A stretch of DNA of 64,000 bases from Candidatus Anammoxibacter sp. GTDB taxonomy: Bacteria; Planctomycetota; Brocadiia; Brocadiales; Anammoxibacteraceae. Under the pieces are notes generated by a model. It made no database searches. It saw only the letters and a list, made by a program, of their open reading frames with translations, and was not told where the DNA came from. The stretch is taken from contig JAIQZQ010000131.1 of NCBI GenBank assembly GCA_021777105.1, positions 37,079 through 101,078 of the forward strand, written 5' to 3'. A program made the position numbers and the translations under genes. Positions 8,688 to 16,823 of this stretch are shown here, one piece after another (position 1 is the first letter of the stretch; each line of letters starts with the position of its first letter).

Positions 8688-8997
8688 TAGCGTGAGTTTA
8701 CAAGATAACTGAAGTCTAAAGTTAACTTGTTTGATAGTAATGAGTTACGGCAAAACATCGTATGGCTTATTTACATTGTTAATCAAATTTTGATGTTTTT
8801 TAGGGGAATATAAGCTAGAAACAAAGCACTAAGCTTTTCCCCCGCTAAAACTCATACTGACAAATTAAAAAACCAGATAATGGCGTTTTTTCTTAATTTT
8901 AGGTCATACGGTGATATGTCATAACATAAATATTAGTATATTAGGCTTTTCATTTTTACGAATGTGCCAAATATTAACATCTTGTAAACTCACGCTA
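8688..8997. mobile_element. MITE-like element with 17-19 bp terminal inverted repeats
   Basis: Perfect inverted repeats TAGCGTGAGTTTACAAGAT (8688-8706) and its complement (8979-8997) bound 310 bases with no open frame. The outermost TA on each side can be read as a TA target duplication, which fits IS630/Tc1-type transposition. On that reading the element itself is 8690-8995 with 17-bp ends. It carries no transposase and would need one supplied in trans. It sits 62 bases after the orphan gene at 6730-8625. Confidence 0.6.
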
Positions 8998-9567
8998 GCA
9001 AACAAATCAGTCAGACGGTACAAGACCTCGGCCCCTTATACCTGCCTTATAACTTGTCATACTCTTCCGGTCCTACATTAGGGAAATTGTCTATTGGGAA
9101 AACAAGAGACTGACTGATTATGGTTAATCAAAAAAACTGGATTTGCGCACATTTTTGAAACTTCTCCAAAAAAGTTGGTAGAAACAAATGTGTTTTTAGC
9201 GTAGAGTTCGCAGAGAGGTTAATGCAGGATTTTGATCATTTGTGCTTCTCTGAGTTTTACTGTTGTCGTTTAATTTAAAAAGATTTTTAACAAAATTACC
9301 AAATTCTCTGCGTTCCTCCGCGCTCTCCGCGCCTCTGCGTTTATTATGGCCATGAATATACAGGTATTATTTTATTGAGTCAGTTTTATCAACTAAATGG
9401 GAGAAGAACCAAAAATGGGAATTAAGAATTGTGGAGCATGAGGTTAAACTTCAATATCAACTCTCCCGTTATGTTCTTTACCAGAGCGATGTTGAAGATT
9501 GAAGAAAGAGATCGTAAATTATAAAAATCTGATAATAAAAACAAAGAGGAACAATCTGTGAAAATCG
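8998..9567. other. Intergenic region with repeats, no gene seen
   Basis: A 10-bp inverted repeat AATCAGTCAG (9005-9014) and its complement (9110-9119) flank about 95 bases. Further on, CTCTGCGTTCCTCCGCGC near 9304-9321 and GAGTTCGCAGAGAGG near 9206 are opposed copies of the CGCAGAG-type words found in the spacers of many environmental bacteria. No start signals or protein-like frames are present. Confidence 0.45.
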
Positions 9568-9791
9568 GTGGTTCTAAATATGAGGGCGCATATGAATATG
9601 TTAATGGTTGCGGTTGAATGCGAAAGGCTTGATCCTAATATTAAAGATAGGCTTGAAGAGTTGGCAGGGCATTGCAAAGATTATATTAATACACTGTCCA
9701 GGCAAAGGTTGGCGAGTCCGATATTGGCGATGTTAAATCCGTTGTCGGTGATCTCTCTGCTCATTCGGACGCTACGGTTGGCGAATTGTAG
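9568..9791 (+). pseudogene. Frameshifted small gene
   Basis: A helical peptide starts at ATG 9568 (or 9580) and continues sensibly through CKDYINTL to about 9696. After that the frame turns into an unlikely Leu/Ile-rich tail ending at 9822. Reading one base over from about 9698 gives a much more protein-like continuation (QAKVGESDIGDVKSVVGDL) that stops at TAG 9789-9791. The simplest reading is a single-base indel in a gene of about 73 codons. The family is not recognised. A sequencing error is an alternative. Confidence 0.4.
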
Positions 9792-9876
9792 TTTTATTAT
9801 TTTTTTATTGCTGCGTCTGTAAAAATCCGTTTAATTGCCGCCAAAAGCTTGAACATGGAATAGGGATTTATGGAAG

Positions 9877-10320
9877 TTAAATTTCATTAATTTCTATTTT
9901 ATAAGATTCCGACTCATCAAGTAAAAAAATTGAGCTTTGTTTTCTGTCAAAAATAGTTACAAAGTTATCCAATACATCTCGCCCGAGTAATGGCATTGTG
10001 CAGGAATGCGGATCAAGAAATATATTGATTGTGCCACTAAATACTTTTGTGTCTCGTTTAGAAATTAGTTTTATAGTAGTGTCTATTTGGAAATAAGGAA
10101 CCCCTGTGCCTCCCACGCCTCCAACATCATCTTTTACGTTTATTCCATCAGTATCAATTTCTAATTTTTTGATGTAGGAATAATCAAGAAATGTTTCGTC
10201 CGCTCCTGAATCCACCAAAAAGTCAACCATAATCCATTTCTTGGCAGGCGACAACAAATCTGCGCTAATATATGGCCTATATGTGCCTGCTTCGTTTACA
10301 TATTTCCCCTGAAAAATCAT
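9877..10320 (-). CDS. Retropepsin-like aspartyl protease
   Basis: A 147-residue protein with the single-domain (retroviral-type) aspartic protease pattern. The catalytic triad motif is in VDFLVDSGADETFLDY (D-S-G-A), and the second hallmark, a hydrophobic-hydrophobic-Gly stretch, is in MPLLGRDVLDNF near residue 115. Such enzymes act as dimers. Bacterial members with this size are usually of unknown substrate. The start ATG (10320-10318) overlaps the stop of the upstream DUF5678 gene as ATGA, so the two form one translationally coupled unit. There is no signal peptide, so it is expected in the cytoplasm. Confidence 0.8.
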   Translation of the reverse strand: MIFQGKYVNEAGTYRPYISADLLSPAKKWIMVDFLVDSGADETFLDYSYIKKLEIDTDGINVKDDVGGVGGTGVPYFQIDTTIKLISKRDTKVFSGTINIFLDPHSCTMPLLGRDVLDNFVTIFDRKQSSIFLLDESESYKIEINEI

Positions 10321-10583
10321 ACAACCCAAATCTTTCTTTTAAATGGAATATGCCTAACTAATGGTTCTCTGCCGGGGTATATCTCTTTCGCCTTAGAGAT
10401 AACATTTTCCCAGGTATCATCGACAAATAGCGTTTGTTTAGCAACGGCTATGTACTTTCCTTTATACTTTTCCCAAATCTCATTTGAGTGTTCTGAAAGC
10501 CATTGTTCATCAAGCGCAAATTCCTGCAACCTTATTTTTTCGTCTTCCGTTGCAGGTCTGCTTTCTATCAGTTTTAGCGCCAT
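10317..10583 (-). CDS. DUF5678-like small protein paired with the aspartyl protease
   Basis: An 88-residue protein. The C-terminal half (YKGKYIAVAKQTLFVDDTWE, then AKEIYPGREPLVRHIPFKR) matches the DUF5678 pattern: a small strand-rich unit whose function is unknown and which often stands next to retropepsin-like genes. I start it at ATG 10583, which has AAGGTG eight bases upstream, rather than at the ATG three codons earlier. The ATGA overlap with the protease gene suggests fixed stoichiometry. A role as partner, substrate or regulator of the protease is an inference from the pairing. Confidence 0.7.
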   Translation of the reverse strand: MALKLIESRPATEDEKIRLQEFALDEQWLSEHSNEIWEKYKGKYIAVAKQTLFVDDTWENVISKAKEIYPGREPLVRHIPFKRKIWVV

Positions 10584-10610
10584 TGTTTGCACCTTAAATA
10601 TTTTTTATTT

Positions 10611-10700
10611 ATAAACTTGAGTTGGGTAGGTAGAAGGTTCAGGCTGACAGCCTGGTTCTTTCTGCTTCTGCTCATTGTTATACTCGAAGAAGATAACAAT
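10611..10700. repeat. Dispersed repeat 'b', copy 1
   Basis: Starts ATAAACTTGAGTT, then GGTTCAGGCTGACAGCCTGG and TTCTTTCTGCTTCTGCTCATTG. The same order of blocks occurs at 22211-22292 at roughly 75-80% identity. The 69-residue frame overlapping it (10587-10796) is not credible as a gene. Confidence 0.5.
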
Positions 10701-10898
10701 TTTTCATTTAAAGCTCCAAAAGTATATTATCATATTTTTCTCTATATTCTACTATATTTTCTGGTTTTTCAACCCAAACGGGTCAATTTAATATAGGCCT
10801 GGTTTTTATTAAGTCAGCCCTCCAGGCTCTAAATCAAAAAAGCGCTCCGTAGGCTCCAAATTAATGGCCTTTAGACAAAAGAATCTTTCAAATCAGGT

Positions 10899-10945
10899 TA
10901 AAATCAAATAAAAAAGTTTACACTATATTAAATTTTACTTAAAAT
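10899..10945 (+). promoter_or_regulatory. Dispersed repeat 'a' copy 2, containing the likely purB promoter
   Basis: TTTACA (10917-10922) and TAAAAT (10940-10945) are spaced by 17 bases and would drive purB from about 10952. The surrounding bases repeat 5261-5303. The remaining spacer at 10701-10898 holds nothing I can identify. Confidence 0.45.
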
Positions 10946-11042
10946 AGGTCGCTTTAATTGGGAGTTGCAGAATTGAATCTTTAAATTTGGAATTGTTTGC
11001 GCTGAAACGGCGCAGAATAAACATTTTTTTATAAATTTGAAT

Positions 11043-12494
11043 ATGGAAAACAGTAAATCACCGCATGACAGCTATCAATCGCCTCTTGTGGGGCGGTATG
11101 GGGACGGGGAGATGAGTTATAATTTCTCCAACAACAATAAGTTCCGTTTGTGGAGGAAGTTGTGGATAGCTTTGGCTGAATCCGAGCGCGAGCTTGGGCT
11201 TGATGTTGTAACTGATGAGCAAATAGAGGAGTTAAAACGGTTTCAGGACGATATAAACTATGATGTGGCGCGCGCGAGGGAGGCAAAGGTGCGGCACGAT
11301 GTGATGGCGCATGTTTACGCTTACGGCGAGCAGTGCCCGAATGCAAAGCCTATTATTCACCTTGGGGCCACGAGCGCTTTTGTGCAGGACAATGCTGAAC
11401 TTGTACAGATTAAACTGGGATTGGAGATTACGCTTAAAAAGCTTGTTAATGTGATATTGCATTTAAAGAATTTTGCTGAAAAAAATAAAAATGTGATTAC
11501 TTTGGGGTTTACTCACTTTCAGGCGGCGCAGCTTACCACTGTGGGTAAAAGGGCGTGTTTATGGATACAAGAGTTCCTGTTTGACCTTGAGGATATTGAG
11601 CACAGGCTGGATAATTTCCGTTTTAGAGGGGCCAAGGGCACTACCGGAACACAGGCCAGCTTTATGTCGCTTTTTAAGGGTGATGAGGATAAGGTTAAAA
11701 GGCTTGACAAAATGGTTGCTGAAAAGATGGGTTTTAATGATGTTTTTCCCGTTACCGGCCAGACTTACAGCAGGAAAATTGACAGTCACGCATTAAATGC
11801 GTTGGCGGGCATTGGGCAATCAGCGCACAAATTTGCCACGGACATCAGGTTGTTGCATCATTTAAAGGAGATTGAGGAGCCGTTTGAGCAGGAGCAGATT
11901 GGATCGTCGGCTATGGCGTACAAAAGGAATCCGATGAGGGCTGAGCGCATGTGCGCTTTGTCTCGCCATGTTATTTGCAATAGTCTGAATCCCGCTTTTA
12001 CTGCGGCCGGCCAGTGGCTGGAGAGGACTTTGGATGATTCGGCAAATAAACGTTTGGCCATACCTGAGGCTTTCTTAACTACTGATGTTTTGTTAAATAC
12101 TGCTATAAACGTGACCGACGGGCTTGTTGTAAACCATGAGATGATAAAACACCATGTTAATATGGAGTTGCCTTTTATGGAGACGGAAAACATACTTATG
12201 GAGGCGGTTAAAAAAGGCGGCGACAGGCAGGTCTTGCACGATAGGATTAGGTTGCACTCAATGGAGGCCGCTCAATTGATTAAAAAAGGCGCTTCAAGGA
12301 ACGATCTGCTTGAAAGGATAGACAACGATCCGGCGTTTTTGTCGGTTAAGTTTAATTTGCAGGAGATAACCGATCCAAAAAAATTTATCGGCAGGGCTCC
12401 GCAACAGGTTGACGAATTTATTCGCGAATGCGTAGAGCCTGTTTTAACTAAATATGAGAAGTCCCTTGGAATCAAAAGCGAGCTTGGGGTTTGA
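11043..12494 (+). CDS. purB: Adenylosuccinate lyase
   Basis: A 483-residue member of the fumarase/aspartase superfamily. The signature loop is perfectly kept (GSSAMAYKRNPM, about residues 285-296), with the other substrate-binding blocks TGTQASF (about 202-208) and THFQAAQ (157-163, containing the general-acid histidine region). PurB cleaves adenylosuccinate to AMP and SAICAR to AICAR in purine synthesis. The length and the early RYGDGEMSYNFSNNNK segment resemble the longer PurB group also found in animals and some bacteria. ATG 11043 is chosen over a TTG six bases earlier. It overlaps thiE by about 40 bases. Confidence 0.95.
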   Translation: MENSKSPHDSYQSPLVGRYGDGEMSYNFSNNNKFRLWRKLWIALAESERELGLDVVTDEQIEELKRFQDDINYDVARAREAKVRHDVMAHVYAYGEQCPNAKPIIHLGATSAFVQDNAELVQIKLGLEITLKKLVNVILHLKNFAEKNKNVITLGFTHFQAAQLTTVGKRACLWIQEFLFDLEDIEHRLDNFRFRGAKGTTGTQASFMSLFKGDEDKVKRLDKMVAEKMGFNDVFPVTGQTYSRKIDSHALNALAGIGQSAHKFATDIRLLHHLKEIEEPFEQEQIGSSAMAYKRNPMRAERMCALSRHVICNSLNPAFTAAGQWLERTLDDSANKRLAIPEAFLTTDVLLNTAINVTDGLVVNHEMIKHHVNMELPFMETENILMEAVKKGGDRQVLHDRIRLHSMEAAQLIKKGASRNDLLERIDNDPAFLSVKFNLQEITDPKKFIGRAPQQVDEFIRECVEPVLTKYEKSLGIKSELGV

Positions 12495-13137
12495 GCAACC
12501 GGTTTTAATGCTGATAACGGATAGAGCGATTTGCAAAAGGCCGTTATTAGAGACTGTGGAACAGGCAATTAAAGGCGGTGTTAATGTTGCGCAACTAAGG
12601 GAGAAGGATTTGCCCGCAAGCGAGCTTTTTGAGTTGGCAACAGAGTTGAAAAAGCTTGTTACTGGAACAAACGTTAAACTGTTGATAAACGACAGGCTTG
12701 ACGTTGCTTTGGCCGCAGGGGTTGACGGCGCGCAAATCGGCAAGAGGTCCATTCCGGTAAAAAATGCCGTGGAATTGGCCGGCGTCGATAAATTGATCGG
12801 ATATTCAGCGCATAGTTTGGATGAGGCCGTCTTTGCGGAAAAGGAGGGGGCTGATTATATAACTTTCAGCCCTATATATTTATCGCCTTCAAAAGGGGAT
12901 TTTGCAGGGCAAAGGCCTGTTGGGCCGGGCGTTATAAAAGAGGTGAAAGCCGCATTGGGCATTCCGGTAATAGCGCTGGGAGGTGTAAATAAAAGCAATG
13001 TGGATGAAGTTTTGGCAAACGGGGCCGACGGCATTGCGGTAATGTCCGCAATACTTAAATCGTCAGATCCTTATGCTGAGGCGTGTGAATTGCGTGAAAA
13101 ATTGGCAAATCATATGGAGCAATCCGGCGCCGATTAG
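12454..13137 (+). CDS. thiE: Thiamine-phosphate synthase
   Basis: A TIM-barrel protein that joins HMP-PP and thiazole phosphate to make thiamine phosphate. Motifs in order: LMLITDRAIC, QLREKDLPASEL (pyrophosphate-binding Arg/Lys), LLINDRLDVALAAGVDGAQIG, FSPIYLSPSKGD, PVIALGGVN and GADGIAVMSAI. These match the ThiE family end to end. The start is uncertain: ATG 12454 lies inside purB, while an internal ATG at 12508 begins exactly at the first barrel strand, and a shortened protein of 209 residues would also fit the family. Coupling to purB by overlap links purine and thiamine synthesis, which share the AIR intermediate. Confidence 0.92.
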   Translation: MRSPLESKASLGFEQPVLMLITDRAICKRPLLETVEQAIKGGVNVAQLREKDLPASELFELATELKKLVTGTNVKLLINDRLDVALAAGVDGAQIGKRSIPVKNAVELAGVDKLIGYSAHSLDEAVFAEKEGADYITFSPIYLSPSKGDFAGQRPVGPGVIKEVKAALGIPVIALGGVNKSNVDEVLANGADGIAVMSAILKSSDPYAEACELREKLANHMEQSGAD

Positions 13138-13144
13138 AATATTT

Positions 13145-13160
13145 CGCTATTTTTATAGCG
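13145..13160 (+). terminator. Weak terminator-like hairpin after thiE
   Basis: A perfect 6-bp stem CGCTAT-tttt-ATAGCG lies 8 bases after the thiE stop and is followed by GGGTTTAGTGTG rather than a clean T-run. It may attenuate rather than stop transcription. Confidence 0.3.
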
Positions 13161-13215
13161 GGTTTAGTGTGTTTTATTATTTTTGTAAACAATTTTATAT
13201 GGAGGCTCTATAAAA

Positions 13216-13599
13216 ATGGATCTTATGCCGCAGTTGAAATTTGACAAAAACGGTCTTATTCCGGCAATTATTGCCGATGCGACGGATAACCAGCCGTTAA
13301 CTTTGTGCTATATGAATGATGAGGCGTTAAAAAAGACTATTGAAACAGGGAAAGTGCATGTTTTCAGGAGATCAAAAGGCCGGTTAATGTTAAAAGGGGA
13401 GACGTCGGGCCACACGCAGATTGTTAAAGATATATCTTTTGATTGCGACGGCAATTCGCTTCTATTTAAGGTGCAGCAAAATGTGGCGGCTTGCCATGCC
13501 GGGTATAAATCATGCTACTATCAGCATTCCGATCTGGATGGAAATAATATTAAAATAATGGAAGAGAAAGTGTTTGATGAAGACAAGGTTTACAAATAA
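13216..13599 (+). CDS. hisI: Phosphoribosyl-AMP cyclohydrolase
   Basis: A 127-residue protein with the HisI order of motifs: CYMNDEALKKT, FRRSKGRLMLKGETSGHTQ, the metal site DISFDCDGNSLL, and AACHAGYKSCYY, which carries the zinc-binding cysteines. It opens the adenine ring of PR-AMP, the third step of histidine synthesis. It is the stand-alone form, with no HisE domain fused. A strong ribosome binding site (GGAGG at 13201-13205) precedes the ATG. No other his gene is adjacent, so the pathway genes are dispersed in this genome. Confidence 0.95.
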   Translation: MDLMPQLKFDKNGLIPAIIADATDNQPLTLCYMNDEALKKTIETGKVHVFRRSKGRLMLKGETSGHTQIVKDISFDCDGNSLLFKVQQNVAACHAGYKSCYYQHSDLDGNNIKIMEEKVFDEDKVYK

Positions 13600-13714
13600 G
13601 AATAGCGGGGTTTAAGAGATAAAAAAGCCTTGAATAGGGTATTGTCAAATGTTATAGTATCTCTTTATTATTTTACTATTTACATACAAATTTGAACAAA
13701 AAAAGGGTGTGGAG

Positions 13715-14374
13715 ATGCGAAATTCTGCTAAATATATAAAGCTTGCCGTTTTTGTCGCGATTTTAGGCGCTTTTGCCGGTTGTTCCGAACTTGAAGAGTT
13801 AAGGGCTTTAAACAGGCGCCAATCAATAACTATTCGTGATCAGGGAGACGACAATTTAAAGCTGAGGGAAGAGAATGAAAAGTTAACGCTAAAACTACTT
13901 GCGGATGAAGAGGAGAAAAGGAAACTTCGCGCGGAACTTGAGAAGCTTGCAACCGCTATTGGACAGGGAGCTATTGTTAGAGACACTATTGAAGGTCCGG
14001 TTATTCAGTTGCAGGAGAAAATCCTTTTTGATTCAGGCATGGCTGAAATTAAAAAGAGCGGCAAAACAGCATTGTTGACAATTTCAAATTACTTAAAGGA
14101 GAAACCTGAAACTATTATGAGGATAGACGGGCATACCGACGCAGACCCTATTGTAAAGACAAAAAACATGTGGGATTCAAACCACCATTTGTCTGCCGCC
14201 AGGGCTTTGTCGGTTTTCCACTTTTTGACAAAGAAAGAGGGCATACTTCAGGAAAGGGTGCATGTTTCAGGGTTTGGCCCAAACAGGGAAGTTGCGCCTA
14301 ATGACACTAAGGAAAATAAGAAACAAAATAGAAGGGTTGAGTTCCTGATTGTTAAGGGCTCGGGCCTGGAATAA
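13715..14374 (+). CDS. OmpA/Pal-family peptidoglycan-binding lipoprotein
   Basis: A 219-residue exported protein. The N-terminus is a lipoprotein signal ending in the lipobox FAGC (Cys at about residue 23 from ATG 13715). A heptad-rich Lys/Glu stretch (about residues 40-85) should form a coiled coil. The C-terminal OmpA-like domain (about 105-219) has the meso-DAP-binding pattern RIDGHTDADPI and the closing NRRVEFLI. It would anchor the outer membrane to the cell wall. ATG 13715 is preferred to GTG 13709 because it gives a normal n-region. The next bases carry a copy of a hairpin repeat that may act as its terminator. Confidence 0.88.
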   Translation: MRNSAKYIKLAVFVAILGAFAGCSELEELRALNRRQSITIRDQGDDNLKLREENEKLTLKLLADEEEKRKLRAELEKLATAIGQGAIVRDTIEGPVIQLQEKILFDSGMAEIKKSGKTALLTISNYLKEKPETIMRIDGHTDADPIVKTKNMWDSNHHLSAARALSVFHFLTKKEGILQERVHVSGFGPNREVAPNDTKENKKQNRRVEFLIVKGSGLE

Positions 14375-14378
14375 TTTT

Positions 14379-14424
14379 ATAAATGGGCGCTGAGCGGCTT
14401 GTCTGCTCAGTGAGAATTGTCCTT
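14379..14424 (-). repeat. Hairpin repeat family 1, copy A (reverse orientation)
   Basis: Read on the minus strand it matches the family: GGACAATTCTCACTGAGCAG, ACAAG loop, CCGCTCAGCG and CCCATTTAT. On the + strand the stem GAGCGG/CTGCTC keeps pairing through a G-U pair. It begins 5 bases after the stop of the OmpA lipoprotein gene, so it could serve as its terminator. Confidence 0.6.
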
Positions 14425-14975
14425 GAAGAGGATAATTAGTGGGGTGTATGATCTAAGTTGTTTGAGGAAGAAACGGTTTTGTAAAGGTGTTATAAATTAT
14501 ATAATATAAAGTTTTTGCTCTTTTTGAGATAAGCATATAGAATTTATACAGGGTAACAGGATAAAATTATCAAGTTTTGTCCTGTTATCCTGCGTAAAAC
14601 ATCTCTGCGGGATAAACGGTAGCGTTATTGTTTCATGCTATGTTGGCTTGCCTTTATTTTTGTTAGTATGCCTGACGGCATTTTAAGCTTTTCAGTATAG
14701 GCGCTTATTCATCCTCGTGTTTTTTTCCAATCAAACGACTTTCGCGTTCAAGTTGCGTGAAATCTGTAATATCTTTAATCCATTCTTTTATAGATCTGTT
14801 AAATAGCAGCGGTTTGCGAACGCCTGATCTATTTCTATATTTCTTAATACTATAATAATAAATAACATCGCACGCGATCATTAGAATAATGATTGGCCTT
14901 AAATTACTTCCTCTCTTGTTGGTGGGTTTATTTATTAAAGCCGATTTATGCGTATATAAAGGAGTTTTTTTTTAA
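14425..14975. other. Intergenic region before resB
   Basis: Apart from the small minus-strand frame at 14705-14881, I see no gene. The phrase ATCCTGTTACCCTGTATAAA (reverse strand) near 14540-14560 and its echo TGTCCTGTTATCCTGCG near 14578 belong to the word-like spacer style. No promoter for resB is clear. Confidence 0.4.
14705..14881 (-). CDS. Possible small basic protein, 58 residues
   Basis: A minus-strand frame of 58 codons with protein-like composition: a short hydrophobic start (MIACDVIYYYSIKKYRNR), a central basic part and an acidic end (LIGKKHEDE). In frame upstream of the ATG are further hydrophobic codons (LRPIIIL), so the protein may begin slightly earlier as a single-span membrane protein. 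AAGG lies about 14 bases before the ATG, farther than ideal. There is no recognised family. It is listed because the codon pattern looks real, unlike other open frames in this gap. Confidence 0.35.
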   Translation of the reverse strand: MIACDVIYYYSIKKYRNRSGVRKPLLFNRSIKEWIKDITDFTQLERESRLIGKKHEDE

Positions 14976-16823
14976 GTGAAAGACAAACAAAAATCAAATA
15001 CAAAAGAAGAGCCTAAAAAGATCCGGAAAAAAGACAACTATTTTATGGTGTTTTTTAGTTCCGTCAAGCTGGCTGTAATAGTTATATTTCTAATTGCGAT
15101 ATCCTGCATTCTTGGCACATTTATTATACAGAACAGAACCACTCCGGAATATGTGGCAAGGTTCGGCAAAGGTTGGGCCACTTTCCTTGAAGGCGGGCAA
15201 TTTACGCAGGTGTTCCATTCATACTGGTTTACCGTGCTGCTGGTTTTGCTGTGCATGAACCTTTTAGTGTGCGCTATTCGCAGATGGCGCAACACGATAA
15301 TGCAGATGGGCTTTCTTGCAACTCATTTAAGTTTGATATTAATAATGGCCGGCAGTCTTGTCGATGGCTGGCTTGGGGCCAGCGGGGCCGTTAATATGCT
15401 TGAAGGCCAATCAATTGATTACTATTACACTTTTGACGATCAAACACGGAGGCCGTTAGGGTTTGAAGTGTTTCTTGAGGATTTTGAGCTTGAGAAACAT
15501 GCCCCAAAATTTGAGTTGATCTCGTATGTAAAAGAGAAAGATAAGGAGCGTAAAATATCCGCAAACGAGGGTGATTCTCACTCAATAAAACCGTACAAAG
15601 TGGCCATAAAAAAGTTTATACCCGACGCAAAGCTGGATCGCGAGCCTATAAACACTTCAAAGGAGGAAAAAAGCCCGGCTGTTTATGTGCAGATGTATAA
15701 TTCCGGCCAGATTGAGGCCGAGGGGTGGTTGATTGCCAAAAGCCGTTACTGGTACGACAATAAACGGGCGGACATACGTTTTGAATATATCTGGGCTAAA
15801 ACAGAGGCGGAGCTTGATAATTTGGTTAAATTGGCTAAAGAGACCGGCAAGGCGGATGTTAAGGGCGATCCTGCGTTGATTGTCAATATAAAAGACAGCA
15901 ATATTAAACACGCGTTTCCATTAAATATTGGCGAGCATTATGTTGTGCCGAAATCTGAATACCATGTTATTGTGGATGAGGTTACTAATGATTTCTCAAA
16001 CAGAAATCTGCCGCCTGAGAAGCAGGTTGAGGACAATCCCGCAATAAAGGTTACAATACATGGGCCGGAGGGCGATGAGTCGCGCTGGGTGTTTGCCCAA
16101 TATCCTGATTGGGACGAAATGCACGCCACCAAATACGGCAATGTTAAACTTTTATATGAGACCGCCGGGTCGGACCAGGCGTCTATCGGCCATCTTGTAA
16201 AGCTTATACAGTATTCGAAAGGCGATAACAGATTCCTGTATTTAAATAACGGCAAGCTGGTTGCCGACGAAATCCTTGAGCTTGACAAGATGAACACAAT
16301 AGGCAATTCCGGATATCAGATAAAGCTTACTAAATATTTTTCATCATTTGGGTTCCGCGAAGAGGTTGTGCAAAATTCTGAAAATATGGTGAATCCCGCT
16401 ATCTTTGTTGATGTCGAAGGCCCGCTTGGCAAACAATCTGATTGGCTGTTTGCCAAAGATCAAGGGGCCTGGTGGTCCGAGGACAAAGGTTTCGCCTTGC
16501 TGTATCAGGAAGAGCGGGAGATGATAAAGGATTTTAAGAGCACTCTGAAGATTATTGACAACGGCGTGACTGTCAAAACAAAAACCATAGAAGTAAACGA
16601 CCCTATTAGTTATAAGGGGTTTGATTTTTATCAGTCAAATTATGACCCGGATAACCCAAGGTTTAGCGGCATTCAGATAACGAGCCATCCGGGTATACCG
16701 GTTGTTTATGCGGGATTTATAATCCTATGCTTAGGTATTGTTTTCATTTTTTACATAAAACCGTTTATTAAACGAGCTAGAAAGAATAAGAATAAGAGAA
16801 AGGAGGGCGTTGTAAATGAATAG
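14976..16823 (+). CDS. resB: ResB-like cytochrome c biogenesis protein
   Basis: A 615-residue membrane protein. Three hydrophobic segments occur near the N-terminus (about residues 23-50, 76-101 and 109-134), followed by a large extracytoplasmic domain (about 135-570) and a final membrane segment (about 575-600). This is the ResB/Ccs1 plan of system II cytochrome c assembly, where ResB and CcsA carry haem across the membrane and attach it to CxxCH motifs. The start is GTG 14976 with AAGGAG about a dozen bases upstream. It overlaps ccsA by 8 bases, giving the standard resB-ccsA operon. The extracytoplasmic domain contains two similar DWxFAxxxxW-like blocks (RWVFAQYPDW, DWLFAKDQGAW), which suggests an internal duplication. 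Confidence 0.88.
   Translation: MKDKQKSNTKEEPKKIRKKDNYFMVFFSSVKLAVIVIFLIAISCILGTFIIQNRTTPEYVARFGKGWATFLEGGQFTQVFHSYWFTVLLVLLCMNLLVCAIRRWRNTIMQMGFLATHLSLILIMAGSLVDGWLGASGAVNMLEGQSIDYYYTFDDQTRRPLGFEVFLEDFELEKHAPKFELISYVKEKDKERKISANEGDSHSIKPYKVAIKKFIPDAKLDREPINTSKEEKSPAVYVQMYNSGQIEAEGWLIAKSRYWYDNKRADIRFEYIWAKTEAELDNLVKLAKETGKADVKGDPALIVNIKDSNIKHAFPLNIGEHYVVPKSEYHVIVDEVTNDFSNRNLPPEKQVEDNPAIKVTIHGPEGDESRWVFAQYPDWDEMHATKYGNVKLLYETAGSDQASIGHLVKLIQYSKGDNRFLYLNNGKLVADEILELDKMNTIGNSGYQIKLTKYFSSFGFREEVVQNSENMVNPAIFVDVEGPLGKQSDWLFAKDQGAWWSEDKGFALLYQEEREMIKDFKSTLKIIDNGVTVKTKTIEVNDPISYKGFDFYQSNYDPDNPRFSGIQITSHPGIPVVYAGFIILCLGIVFIFYIKPFIKRARKNKNKRKEGVVNE

Noticed and set aside
10587..10796. 69-codon frame with a hydrophobic middle
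   Set aside because: It lies on dispersed repeat 'b' and overlaps the promoter side of the DUF5678 gene; composition follows the AT-rich spacer.
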